A stretch of DNA of 64,000 nt from Saposhnikovia divaricata (taxonomy: Eukaryota > Streptophyta > Magnoliopsida > Apiales > Apiaceae), in contig CM071596.1 in NCBI GenBank assembly GCA_036435485.1, positions 62,359,001 to 62,423,000 of the forward strand. The letters run 5' to 3'. The notes under the pieces were generated by a model. That model worked only from the letters and a program-made list of their open reading frames with translations. It ran no database searches and had not been told where the DNA came from. How positions within the stretch are numbered: position 1 is the stretch's first letter; the number at the start of each line of letters is the position of its first letter. The position numbers and the translations under genes were made by a program. Shown here in pieces: positions 54,996 to 64,000 of this stretch.

Positions 54996-55755
54996 TCTAT
55001 ACTATTATATTAAAGCCGAAACATTGAAAGTTTTGGTTTTCGGTTTGGTTATCCTATTTATCAAAATTAACAATAATATAATATAATTATTGGTAATTAA
55101 CTGATTGCTTTTTTCACATTTACTTTTAATTGAATATATTGCCTTCTATAATCACCTAAAAATCAGTCGTATCTTATCTTTCAATCATTAATATTTTCTT
55201 TCTAATTAAAGAGGTTTACTTTTAATTGATTGATGATATTACCTTTTATAAACACCTAAAATATCGTATCTTCCAATCAATAACATTTCTTTCTAAACAG
55301 ATAATCATTTGTAAGGCATATAACCCTAAATAGTCAAAAAAATATATATATACCCAAAAATATAATACTATATCGTCTGATCAATAAAAAAATATAATAG
55401 AAATATGTATACAATAAATAATGACCGTTAGATTTTTAGTAAAAAAATCAGAACCGTTACCTCTAATGATTGGGTATATTATATTTTTAAATTAATTTAC
55501 TAAAATTTCAACGACATATTTCTTTTAAAATTTTATATATAAATTTTAAACCACATAATTTTGCAATCACTAATGTATACCCAAAAATATTACACCATTT
55601 TGTTGTTAGATTTTTAGTAATTAATAAGAACCGTTAGATGTAATTATAAGGTATATTTTTTTTCTTTTATTTACTTTACTAAAAATTCAAGTTTGGAATC
55701 CCGTCAACGACATATTTAACTTAAAATTCTAATATAAATTTTAAATCATGCATAT
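54996..55755 (+). mobile_element. Helitron 5' part, interrupted by Tat element
   Basis: Begins TCTATACTATTATATTAAAG after an A, a very common plant Helitron 5' end. The interior has repeated CCGTTAGATTTTTAGTAA words. Its 3' end (hairpin plus CTRR) is not found before the LTR at 55756, so it should lie beyond the Tat element, outside the window. Confidence 0.7.
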
Positions 55756-56265
55756 TGTTGTGGAACGAAATATAGGGTGTATTTACTGCGTATTTAATGC
55801 TAAGGTTTATGAGAGCTTTGAGCTTTAATGGCTGATCAAGTGTTTCGTGACTTAACTCGGGTCCTCACAAGATGCCTACGTATCTTTCAAATATCAAGAA
55901 TCAAGCCAAAAAACGTAGTTCTGAGTGTGAAGGAACAGGTCCTTATATCGGTGTTGAAAACCCTAGAATTAGAGTTGAAATAGGAGACTTGGTGGGCAAG
56001 TTATTCAGTTGGCCCAATTCTAGAACCTTCCAAGAGCTAAGGAGATAAGTATTGAAGGTGTATGCCTTGGAGGCTACTCCTAGTATGATTTAGTTTCCTT
56101 TTAAGACTCAATCTTGAATATTGAAACTGACTGATTTATTAATTACGAATTTATTATCATAAATAATGTTTTGGGCCTCACTAAAGGGCTTTAACCTTGG
56201 ACCAGTCTAGGCTTATTAAATACCACATTAAATGTATTTTTAGGGTTTACTTTTAGCCCATATCA
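55756..56265 (-). repeat. 3' LTR of second Tat element
   Basis: 510 bp, clearly related to but strongly diverged from the 517-bp LTR of the first Tat element. The matching 5' LTR is outside the window. Confidence 0.9.
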
Positions 56266-56429
56266 TTTGCCCCCCAACTTCTAGGAAAACTGATCAGGTT
56301 TTCCTTGAAGTTATTACGGCCTTGTTCGAGACTTAGGTCAGGGTTTATCTTTGATATCGTTTTGCTGTAAAGCGTGGAGCGACCGACGCGTATACAACGA
56401 TGTTAGATTATGCCAACAATATTGAGCGG

Positions 56430-56705
56430 TGCTAGACGGCACTAAACGGCGATAAGCAACCTTAAATGACGTTTAAACAATGTTAAGCGACATTAAACGG
56501 CGTTAAACGGCGCTAAACGGCACTAAACGGCACTAAACGATGCTAAACAGCCTTAAACAACGTTTAAACGATGTTTAAACGACGCTAAACGGCGTTAAAC
56601 GGCACTAAACAGCACTAAACGATGCTAAACAGCCTTAAACGACGTTTAAACGATGTTTAAACGACGCTAAACGGCGTTAAATGGCGCTAAACGGCACTAA
56701 TTATC
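56430..56705 (-). repeat. TAAACGGC-type decamer array with ~82-bp higher-order unit
   Basis: Words CGCTAAACGG, CACTAAACGG and GTTTAAACGATG alternate. AAACGATGCTAAACAGCC recurs at 56535 and 56617. Occupies the same place, next to the PPT, as the decamer array of the first Tat element, but with a different core sequence. Confidence 0.88.
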
Positions 56706-56839
56706 ACTAATTTGAAAATATTAAATTACGCTTCGAGCATAAAATTATTTTTTCATATTTCTGGAATTTTTGGAATTTAATCTCCAACTTTTCTCAGAAA
56801 AAATATTATTTTTTTTTTATTTTTTATTTTTTTTTCCGA

Positions 56840-57450
56840 CCTGAAACGAGGTCGTGTATGGCCTGAGAATTGTCCAGGTCGTGTAAGAACCGACCTCAAT
56901 TCACGAGGTGGTTCCAGGTCGTGTAAGGGCAACGTATGAGGCAGGTCGTGGCATTTTCGACCTCAATTCACGAGGTGAATCGAGGTCGTGTAAGGCCTCC
57001 AAAACAGCCTGGTCGCATGGTCTTCAACCTCAATCCACGAGGTGGATTGAGTTCGTGCAAGGAAACCAGAAAGGCCAGCTTGTGATGCTTCCGACCTCAT
57101 CCTACGACGTGGATGGAGGTCGTGTATGGTCCATTAACTGGGCTCGTCGTTTGACCTACGACCTCACCTTACGAGGTGGCTCGAGGTCGCCTAAGGGCAG
57201 ATAAATGGGTACCTCGCGAGGCCTACGAACTCATCTTTCGACCTAAATCAAGGTCGTACAAGGGCGTTATAAGAGGCACGTCGTGGGCCTTACGACCTCA
57301 TCCTTCGACGTGGATCGAGGTCGTGTAAGGTCCTTTCACAGACTTCCTCGATTTGCCTGCGACCATGTGATTCGAGGTCGTGTATGGTCCCAGGGAAGGC
57401 CTTGTCGTGTTAACTACGACCTCACCTTACGAGGTGGATCGACGTCGTGG
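56840..57450. repeat. GAGGTCGTGTA / CGACCTCA degenerate repeat array
   Basis: About ten diverged units of some 50-65 bp, each with CGACCTCA..., (T)ACGAGGTGG and GAGGTCGTGTAAGG, so every unit holds a short inverted repeat around the ACCTC/GAGGT words. Frames through it are not genes. Confidence 0.8.
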
Positions 57451-57625
57451 AGTTTTATATCACTTATTTTTCAGTTTTAATTTTATTTATTTAGGAATTT
57501 CTCGATCCTTCTGGATCCTTCTATAAGCTTCCAGATTCTGGGCCTTGGTTTGGGCATGTGGGCCGTAACCGGCTATAACCTGTTACACAATCATTCAAAC
57601 CGGCTAAATGACCGGCTGTGTTGAG

Positions 57626-57633
57626 TATAAAAG
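57626..57633 (+). promoter_or_regulatory. TATA box of the antisense gene
   Basis: TATAAAAG on the plus strand, about 185 bases before ATG 57811, with a C/T-rich leader (TTTCTCACTTCACTC) where transcription would start. It lies inside the retrotransposon, opposite in direction to the element. Confidence 0.6.
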
Positions 57634-57810
57634 AGTGAGAAGTGAACTCATTTCTCACTTCACTCAAACTTTTCACTAAAATTTCTCTCTAGAGCTCCTA
57701 GTTTCAAGTAGTTTCCGGCAAGAATTTTTCCGGCGAAAGCTCTTCCTCACACGGAGGTTTCTGGGTTTTCTTTGAAGATCATCTTTGAAGCTTTCATCCC
57801 AAGCATATCA

Positions 57811-59707
57811 ATGGCAGATGATAGAGAAGCTAGGAGGTTGAGCAAGATGAGTGCATCATCGCGAGGTACCTCTTTGCCTCATATACGTTCAAAATATACT
57901 TCCTTGATAAACATGATTAATCAAAGAGGAGATGAATATCCCTCTGTATCTGCATTAGATTCTTATAATCATCATTCGATATTTTTTGATGCTGAGAAAA
58001 TCAAAAAATTCAACAAACTCTTCAATGTTCGTTCCCCCTTAAAATTAGTCCCAGCTGAACCAGGGAATCGTTCTTGTCATTGGAACCCCCATGCCTTGTG
58101 CATATACAAGGATGCTATCATGGCTGGGCTTCGTTTTCCTTTCCATGATTTCCCCTACCTTATTGGCGGATGTTCAAATAAACCCTTGTCAGCTAGTTCC
58201 AAACGCTTGGAGGGCCATTCTTTGCTTCATGGTCCTTTGTTTGAAAAACAACTTTCCACTATCCGTTTCTCTTTTTAGGAAGATTTTTCAATTTAAAAAT
58301 AGTGCAATCACTTATCCTGGCTGGGTATATATCAGCCTTCGTGCTACGATCCTAAATATCTACGATCCCTCTTCAATTCCTGATAGTAACCCTAAATGGA
58401 AAGAGGAGTTCATGTACCTTGTGTGGGAGGGGGTGATTGGGGCACCCTCTTTCGCAGCTCCTTTGGGAAGGTAACTGATGGGAATTCAGATGACATCGAG
58501 CTAACTGATGCCGAAAGAGCTGCTTTCAACACCCTTACTGCCGACAAAGGGGAAACTCACTTCTTCACTCTTCTTGAGGAATTTTCCCTCAAGTCTGTGG
58601 GTCTTTCTTCTGTTACTGACAAGGGTAAATCCCTCCATTCTTTTACCTAGTTTTTCATTCATTTTGCATGTTACATTTCATTTGTTACTAACTTTGTCTT
58701 TGACTTTTCAGCTGCGAGGGCCATTAATGAGCTCCAGGAACATTTGGTTGGGGAAACTCCCCGTATGAAGAGGAGAAGAGCTACAAAGGATCCTAGGGGA
58801 CAGCCCACAGAGCCTGCCTTTTTAAGGCCTCATGATGCTGTTGATGTAGAAGAGGTCAGTGGGGCTGCCTCCTCTGCTAAGAGTTCTGTTTTTCGACCTG
58901 CTTGGGGCATCAGAAAACAGGACTCGGTTGTAGGAAGCACCAAACACTCCAAGGATTGGTCCTACCACTCGATCACCCCTACTGATTATCGCGATATTGT
59001 TGTTTCCCGCGATTTGGAGGGGGTTGAGCTGATGGGTGCTCAGGCTCTTGCCACCGTAAGTATTTATTTTTATCTCGCTACCTTAAATTTTTACTTCTTG
59101 CCTATTTTTAACTTGTTGTTTTTCAGGGCAACACCTATTTCCAGGCAGCCATGCATCATGCCAAGTCTTGGCGAACTCAGGCTGGGACTCACAAGAAGGA
59201 TCTTGACCAGTCGAAGGCCCAAGTTACAGGCTTGGAGGAGAAGTTGAAGGCGAAGGAGGAGGAGCTGGAGAAAGCCTATGGCAGCATTGCTGAGCTTCGC
59301 CACGGGAAGGAGGATATCATAGATGATTATATGGACTCCGAGGACTTTCAGAGGCTTATGGCTAAGCATGATGATCTTATCTACCCAGCCAACTACTTTA
59401 GTGGCTGGAAGGGGGCACTAGATGCTGTTTCTGAGAGGCACCCCGGGTTGTTCCAGATTGGTGATATTCCTTGCCCGAGGCCCCGTTGGAGCTGGCCAAG
59501 TTGCTGGAGTCTCAGAGAATCACCCCCATGGAGGAGGATGAGGAGGAAGAGGAGGAAGGGGAGGATGCTACTGATAGGATTTTGAACCCTGACCGCTCCC
59601 CTCTCCGTGCTAAATCTGGAGGTTCAGTTGCTGGGGATTCGACTACCCATACCAGCACTGACAGAGATTCTCCTGCTAGGAGTACTGGGAAGACTAAGGC
59701 ACCTTGA
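57811..59707 (+). pseudogene. Antisense intron-containing ORF of the Tat element (putative gypsy-type domain, PF04195-like)
   Basis: Plus-strand gene inside a minus-strand element. ATG 57811 (MADDREARRLSKMSASSRGT). Exon 1 ends at 58624; introns 58625-58711 (87 bp) and 59056-59126 (71 bp), both GT-AG with pyrimidine-rich acceptors; exons 58712-59055 and 59127-59707 (stop 59705-59707). The middle of exon 1 has QLVPNAWRAILCFMVLCL then FPLSVSLFRKIFQFKN, resembling the putative gypsy-type transposon domain. Exon 3 has a coiled coil (VTGLEEKLKAKEEELEKAYG), then YPANYFSGWKGALDAV and an acidic tail (EEDEEEEEEGED). The frame shifts near 58155 and back near 58430, and again near 59470, so this copy is probably broken. 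Antisense ORFs are known in some Tat elements; function unknown. Confidence 0.7.
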
Positions 59708-60079
59708 TTTTATTTATCTTGGCCCTGCGTGGCATGTCTTTTGATGTTTTGATTTCTTTAAATTTGCAACCTTGAAACTATAGCCTCCGGGCTTTGCTTA
59801 TTTGATTTATGCATTTTCTGGTTTTTCCTTCTATTTAGTTGCTTTGCCTTTTGTGTTTTGGCTTACTTTAGCTAGCAATTCTAAATATGCTTTTGACACA
59901 TAACAGACATAAAACAACAACTAAAGGAGGAGAAAACCAAATTGCATTAAAACTTGAAATGGGCCTAGCCCTTACATAATACTCTACTTCCTACTCAGAG
60001 TTTAAAAAACTCCAAAATGGTTTCGTCGACCTTATTTCTACTTTCATAATAGATATAAGCTACGTCCTTCATAGGATAA
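59708..60079. other. Convergent 3' ends of the antisense gene and Tat pol
   Basis: Noncoding 370 bp where the plus-strand antisense gene and the minus-strand polyprotein run toward each other. Transcripts from both would overlap here. Confidence 0.5.
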
Positions 60080-63000
60080 TCAAACATAATAGACCTTGAG
60101 ATTCGATGCGTGCCAAGTGCGAGGCACATCGATTCCTTCCACAGTCTCCAACTTGTATGATCCTCGACCCAGTGTGCTTTTGACCCGATATGGGCCTTCC
60201 CAATTTGGTGCCAGCTTTCCTTTTTGTCCAACCCCGGATGCTTCAATCTTTCTGAGCACTAAGTCTCCCTGACGGAAGAACCTTTCTTTCACCCTTAGGT
60301 TGTAGTAGAAGGAAGCTTTCTTCTGATGCTCTGTATTCCTAGCATGGGCTTCATCCCTTACTTCGTCGATCAGATCGAGGGCTAGTCTCATCCCTTCCTC
60401 ATTGGTGTCTGGTTCAAAGGCTTCCACCCGTGGAGATACATGCATGATTTCCACGGGTACTACAGCTTCAGCCCCGTAGGCTAACATGAATGGAGTTGCT
60501 CCACTAGTCACCTTGCATGTGGTTCGGTATGCCCAGAGTATGGGTAGTAGCTCATCCACCCAAGTATTTCTGGAGCGTTCCACTCTTTTCTTCAGTCCAT
60601 CAAGGATGATTCGATTGGTAACCTCAGCTTGGCCATTAGCTTGAGGGTAGGCAACTGAGGTGAATCGAAGCTCAATCCCATTCTCTTCACAATAGTCCTT
60701 GAACTCTTTGTTGTTAAATTGTAAATCATTGTCCGTAACGAGGATTCGTGGTATTCCGTATCTGCACATGACATTCTCCCAGAAGAATTGCATGATTTGC
60801 TTGGTTGTGATTTTAGCCAAAGGTTTGGCCTCAATCCACTTTGTGAAGTAGTCAATAGCTACAACTAGAAACTTCCTCTGAGCAGTGGCCATAGGAAAGG
60901 GCCCAAGAATGTCCATCCCCCACATAGCAAACGGGATGGGGGAGCTAATGGATGTCAACATCTCTGGTGGTTGTCTAACCACTGGTGCATGTTTCTGGCA
61001 TCGATCACACTTTTTCACATATTCTTTGGCATCAGCCATCATTTCAGGCCAATAGAATCCAAGCCTGACTATCTTGTGAGCTAGGGCCCTGGCCCCCAAG
61101 TGTTGTCCGCAAATTCCCTCATGGACCTCCTCAATAGCTAATTTGGCCTCTTCGGGCCTTAAACACCTTAGATACGGAATCACAAAAGATTTTTTGTAGA
61201 GTATCCCTTCAATCAGAGCATACCTCAGTGCTCTCACAGATAATTTTCGTGCCTCCATGGCATTAGTCGGGAGCCAACCAGTCTCGAGGTGTGCTTTTAT
61301 GGGATCTATCCAACATTCCCTCACTCCAATAGGTGCGATTAACTTTGAATCGATGGTAGGGGTTCTCTGAACTTGGAAGTAGACACTTCCAGAGTAATTC
61401 TCTATCTCAGAGGAGGCAAACTTAGATAAAGCATCAGCCTTGGTGTTTTCCTCCCTCGGAATGTGCTCAATGTAGCACTCATCAAATTGAGTTATTATTG
61501 CCTTCACAAGCCTTAAGTATTTAGCCATGGTTTCATCCCTCGCCTCAAACTCTCCATTGACTTGAGCCACAACCAACCTTGAATCTCCACAAACTTTAAG
61601 ATTTTTGACACTTAGGGCTCCTGCTAAGCCAAATCCAGCTATCAGAGCTTCGTATTCTGCCTCATTATTGGTTGTTGGAAAGTCCAACTTCAGGGCGTAT
61701 TCAATCATGAATCCATCGGGACTTTGTAAGACAAGACCTGCGCCACTTGTTTTCGTTTTTGATGCCCCATCAAAATAGAGCATCCAGAATTCCTTCTCCT
61801 CTTTTATGGGTTCCTTGTCTTCCTTGCCTTCCTGAGGTATCTCCTGCCCCCCGACTTCTTGGTTGTCAATGGTACATTCAACCACGAAGTCAGCAAGTGC
61901 CTGAGCTTTGATGGCCGTCCTTGGCTTGTACTTAATATCGAACTCTCCCAATTCAATTGCCCACTTGATGAGCCTACCACTAGCCTTAGGGCTGTGCAAA
62001 ATATTTCTCAACGGCTGTCCTGTAAGGACCTCAATCTCATGTGCCTGAAAATAGGGCCTCAGCTTCCTAGAGGCAGTTACCAAAGCTAAGGCAAACTTCT
62101 CAATAGTGGAGTAATTCAACTCTGCTCCGTGTAAAACTTTGCTCACATAGTATACGGGTTTCTGAACCTTGTTTTCCTCCTTTACCAGCACCGCACTCAC
62201 AGCTTGACCTGAAATTGCCAAGTAAAGATAAAGGATTTCTCCCGTACTTGGCTTGGCCAACAGCGGGGCCTCAGACATATACTTCTTCACCTGCTCAAAG
62301 GCCTCTTGGCTTTCTTCAGTCCACTCAAAGTTTTTTACCTTCTTCAAAGTTTTAAAGAACGGCAAACACTTGCCCCCGGATTTGGAGATGAACCTCCCTA
62401 ACGCAGCAATCCTCCCAGTTAACTTCTGTACATCCCTTATAGAACGTGGTGGTTCCATGTCCAAAATAGCCTTGATTTTGTCGGGGTTGGCCTCAATTCC
62501 CCGTTTTGAGACCATATGACCCAAAAATTTTCCAGACCCAACACCAAAAGCACACTTGGCTGGATTTAACATCATCTTATGGTGCCTCAGCACTTCAAAT
62601 GCCTCGCGTAGGTGTTCAATGTGATATACCTTGTGTAGGCTTTTCACCAGCATATCATCCACATAAACCTCCATAGTCTTTCCAATGAGATGAGCGAAGA
62701 TCTTGTTTACCAACCTCTGATAGGTAGCTCCTGCATTTTTCAGTCCGAAAGCCATGACCAAGTAACAATACACACCGAAATCGGTGATGAACGATACCTT
62801 TGGAATATAATCCTTATGCATCTTGATTTGATTATAGCCACTAAAGCCATCCATGAAGCTTAACATCTCATGCCCAGCTGTGGCATCTATCAGCCTATCG
62901 ATCCTTGGCAAGGGAAAACAGTCCTTTGGGCATGCGTCGTTCAGATCAGTGAAGTCTATGCACATCCTCCACTTTCCATTAGCCTTCTTGACCATTACAG

Positions 63001-64000
63001 GATTGGCCAACCATTCCGGGAACTGGATTTCCTCAATGAACCCTGCCTCTAGGAGTTTGTCAACCTCCTGTTTTATGGTTTCTTGCCTCTCAAGTGCGAA
63101 ATTTCTCTTCTTTTGTTTCACTGTCTTCCGGTTTGGATCCACATTCAGGCTGTGTGTTATCAATTGGGGATCTATCCCTGGCATGTCAGCTGCTATCCAT
63201 GCGAAGACATCACTATTGTCTTGCAAAAAGGGAATCAATTTGCTCTTCAAGGGGTCTTTCAAAGATGCCCCGATGTAAGTAACCTTCTCAGAATCTCCCA
63301 GCTCCAAGGGTACGGGAAGCAAATCCTCTGCCGGTTTTCCTCTCCGCTCTTCATTCTCCCGAACATCCATATCTTCGATTGGGAGGACCTGCCCCCCGGT
63401 TCCATCCGGCCTTAATGCGGCCACATAACAACTCCTTGCCATCTTTTGATCCCCTTTCTCTTCTCCTACTCCATTTCTGGTTGGGAACTTAACCTTTAAA
63501 TGATAGGTAGAGGCAACCGCCTTGAAAGCATGTAGTCCCGTCCTACCTAGGATAGCATTGTATGTGGATGTAGCTTTGATAACCAAGAAATTTAACATCT
63601 GAGTTGTCTCCCGTGGTTCTTGCCCTATAGTCATGGGTAGCTGAATTATTCCCTCGACCTTCGACTCTACTCCGTTGAACCCATATATGGGCATGTTTGA
63701 CGGCGTCAACTGAGACTCAGCGTATCCCATTTTTAAGAAGGCATCATGAAACAAGATGTCCACCGATGCTCCATTGTCGATCAAGACCCTCTTTACTTGG
63801 GAATTGCCTATCACAGGTGAGATAACCAGGGGGTCATCATGGGGAAACTTCACCCCTTCAAGGTTCGAATCATCGAATCCAATCGAGACTTCTGTCTTTG
63901 CACGTTTTGGTGCTTCCCTTACAATGTGCATTACTTCTCGCGCATACGCCTTTCTGGAATTTCTACTTGTCCCGGCCGCTGTCGGGCCACCGAAGATCAT
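60080..64000 (-). CDS. Tat polyprotein: protease, RT, two RNase H domains, integrase (N-terminus beyond window)
   Basis: 1306 codons open to the window edge, no stops. Protease IDNGASVDILFHD at residues 74-86 and AILGRTGLHAF; RT with YVDDMLVKS near 448; degenerate first RNase H (LYLYLAISGQAVSAVLVKEE); second, archaeal-type RNase H from about 735 (LYFDGASKTKTSGAGLVLQS, HIPREENTKADALSKFAS); integrase HHCC finger (CDRCQKHAP) near 985, DDE residues in WGMDILGPFP (~1024), VTDNDLQF (~1088) and the Glu after PQANGQA (~1125). Ends WHASNLKVYYV. The dual RNase H is diagnostic of the Tat lineage. Intact, so the element could be recent or still supply protein; gag lies past 64000. Confidence 0.93.
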   Translation of the reverse strand: MIFGGPTAAGTSRNSRKAYAREVMHIVREAPKRAKTEVSIGFDDSNLEGVKFPHDDPLVISPVIGNSQVKRVLIDNGASVDILFHDAFLKMGYAESQLTPSNMPIYGFNGVESKVEGIIQLPMTIGQEPRETTQMLNFLVIKATSTYNAILGRTGLHAFKAVASTYHLKVKFPTRNGVGEEKGDQKMARSCYVAALRPDGTGGQVLPIEDMDVRENEERRGKPAEDLLPVPLELGDSEKVTYIGASLKDPLKSKLIPFLQDNSDVFAWIAADMPGIDPQLITHSLNVDPNRKTVKQKKRNFALERQETIKQEVDKLLEAGFIEEIQFPEWLANPVMVKKANGKWRMCIDFTDLNDACPKDCFPLPRIDRLIDATAGHEMLSFMDGFSGYNQIKMHKDYIPKVSFITDFGVYCYLVMAFGLKNAGATYQRLVNKIFAHLIGKTMEVYVDDMLVKSLHKVYHIEHLREAFEVLRHHKMMLNPAKCAFGVGSGKFLGHMVSKRGIEANPDKIKAILDMEPPRSIRDVQKLTGRIAALGRFISKSGGKCLPFFKTLKKVKNFEWTEESQEAFEQVKKYMSEAPLLAKPSTGEILYLYLAISGQAVSAVLVKEENKVQKPVYYVSKVLHGAELNYSTIEKFALALVTASRKLRPYFQAHEIEVLTGQPLRNILHSPKASGRLIKWAIELGEFDIKYKPRTAIKAQALADFVVECTIDNQEVGGQEIPQEGKEDKEPIKEEKEFWMLYFDGASKTKTSGAGLVLQSPDGFMIEYALKLDFPTTNNEAEYEALIAGFGLAGALSVKNLKVCGDSRLVVAQVNGEFEARDETMAKYLRLVKAIITQFDECYIEHIPREENTKADALSKFASSEIENYSGSVYFQVQRTPTIDSKLIAPIGVRECWIDPIKAHLETGWLPTNAMEARKLSVRALRYALIEGILYKKSFVIPYLRCLRPEEAKLAIEEVHEGICGQHLGARALAHKIVRLGFYWPEMMADAKEYVKKCDRCQKHAPVVRQPPEMLTSISSPIPFAMWGMDILGPFPMATAQRKFLVVAIDYFTKWIEAKPLAKITTKQIMQFFWENVMCRYGIPRILVTDNDLQFNNKEFKDYCEENGIELRFTSVAYPQANGQAEVTNRIILDGLKKRVERSRNTWVDELLPILWAYRTTCKVTSGATPFMLAYGAEAVVPVEIMHVSPRVEAFEPDTNEEGMRLALDLIDEVRDEAHARNTEHQKKASFYYNLRVKERFFRQGDLVLRKIEASGVGQKGKLAPNWEGPYRVKSTLGRGSYKLETVEGIDVPRTWHASNLKVYYV

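Larger units (their letters stand above)
55756..64000 (-). mobile_element. Second Tat-lineage Ty3/gypsy element, reverse orientation, cut by window edge
   Basis: 3' LTR 55756-56265 (510 bp; minus strand starts TGATATGGGCTAAAA and ends CACAACA, like the first Tat copy), PPT at 56266-56280, tandem arrays, an antisense gene, and an intact protease-to-integrase frame. Gag and the 5' LTR are past base 64000. The last five bases before the LTR (catat, 55751-55755) should be its target duplication. The LTR TATA (TATAAGG, minus strand) is at 55947-55941. Confidence 0.92.

Noticed and set aside
57283..57480. Short plus-strand frames in 56.9-57.5 kb
   Set aside because: Come from the degenerate GAGGTCGTGTA array; no domain.

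Overview
The window looks like nuclear DNA of a flowering plant, probably a eudicot. Two intron-containing housekeeping-type genes lie in the first 8 kb. Almost everything else is transposable elements and an endogenous plant pararetrovirus, many nested inside one another. I cannot name the species from sequence alone.

Region by region. 1-1.3 kb: remains of a minus-strand Ty1/copia element and a Tourist-like MITE. 1.5-3.6 kb: a four-exon ribosomal protein L10 (uL16) gene on the plus strand with a telo-box/UP1-type promoter. 5.5-7.6 kb: a three-exon minus-strand gene for an HSP40 C-terminal-domain protein without a J domain. 8.38-28.32 kb: a Tat-lineage Ty3/gypsy element (517-bp LTRs, TSD attac) whose gag is split by a younger, reverse-oriented Athila-like element (9.73-20.63 kb, 1263-bp LTRs, TSD tttac). 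The Tat copy is decayed, lacks a recognisable integrase core and carries three kinds of tandem array before its 3' LTR. 29.3 kb: a tRNA-derived SINE.

30.3-52.1 kb is the most layered part. A short Mutator-like terminal-inverted-repeat element (9-bp TSD ttaatgttt at both ends) encloses an almost complete, minus-strand endogenous caulimovirid. Its order is primer-binding site, movement protein, virion-associated protein, coat protein, protease-RT-RNase H, transactivator, a 35S-like promoter and part of the leader. The viral transactivator gene is split by a Sire-type copia element (32.08-42.45 kb) and the viral polymerase by a Helitron (43.76-47.37 kb). The Helitron is itself split by a second Mutator-like element (44.64-45.93 kb). 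A third member of that family sits beside the complex (52.12-52.91 kb). These elements are rich in hairpins with ACGC...GCGT stems.

54.4-55.8 kb holds a Mutator-like MITE containing a Stowaway MITE, then the 5' end of a second Helitron. That Helitron is interrupted by a second Tat element, reverse-oriented, which runs from 55.76 kb off the right edge. This Tat copy has one continuous protease-RT-RNase H-integrase frame. It also carries an antisense, intron-containing gene with its own TATA box between the polymerase and the tandem arrays.

The only host genes I can support are the RPL10 gene and the HSP40-type gene. The rest is a layered insertion record whose relative order can be read from nesting, target-site duplications and LTR divergence. 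All alignments and difference counts were made by eye.
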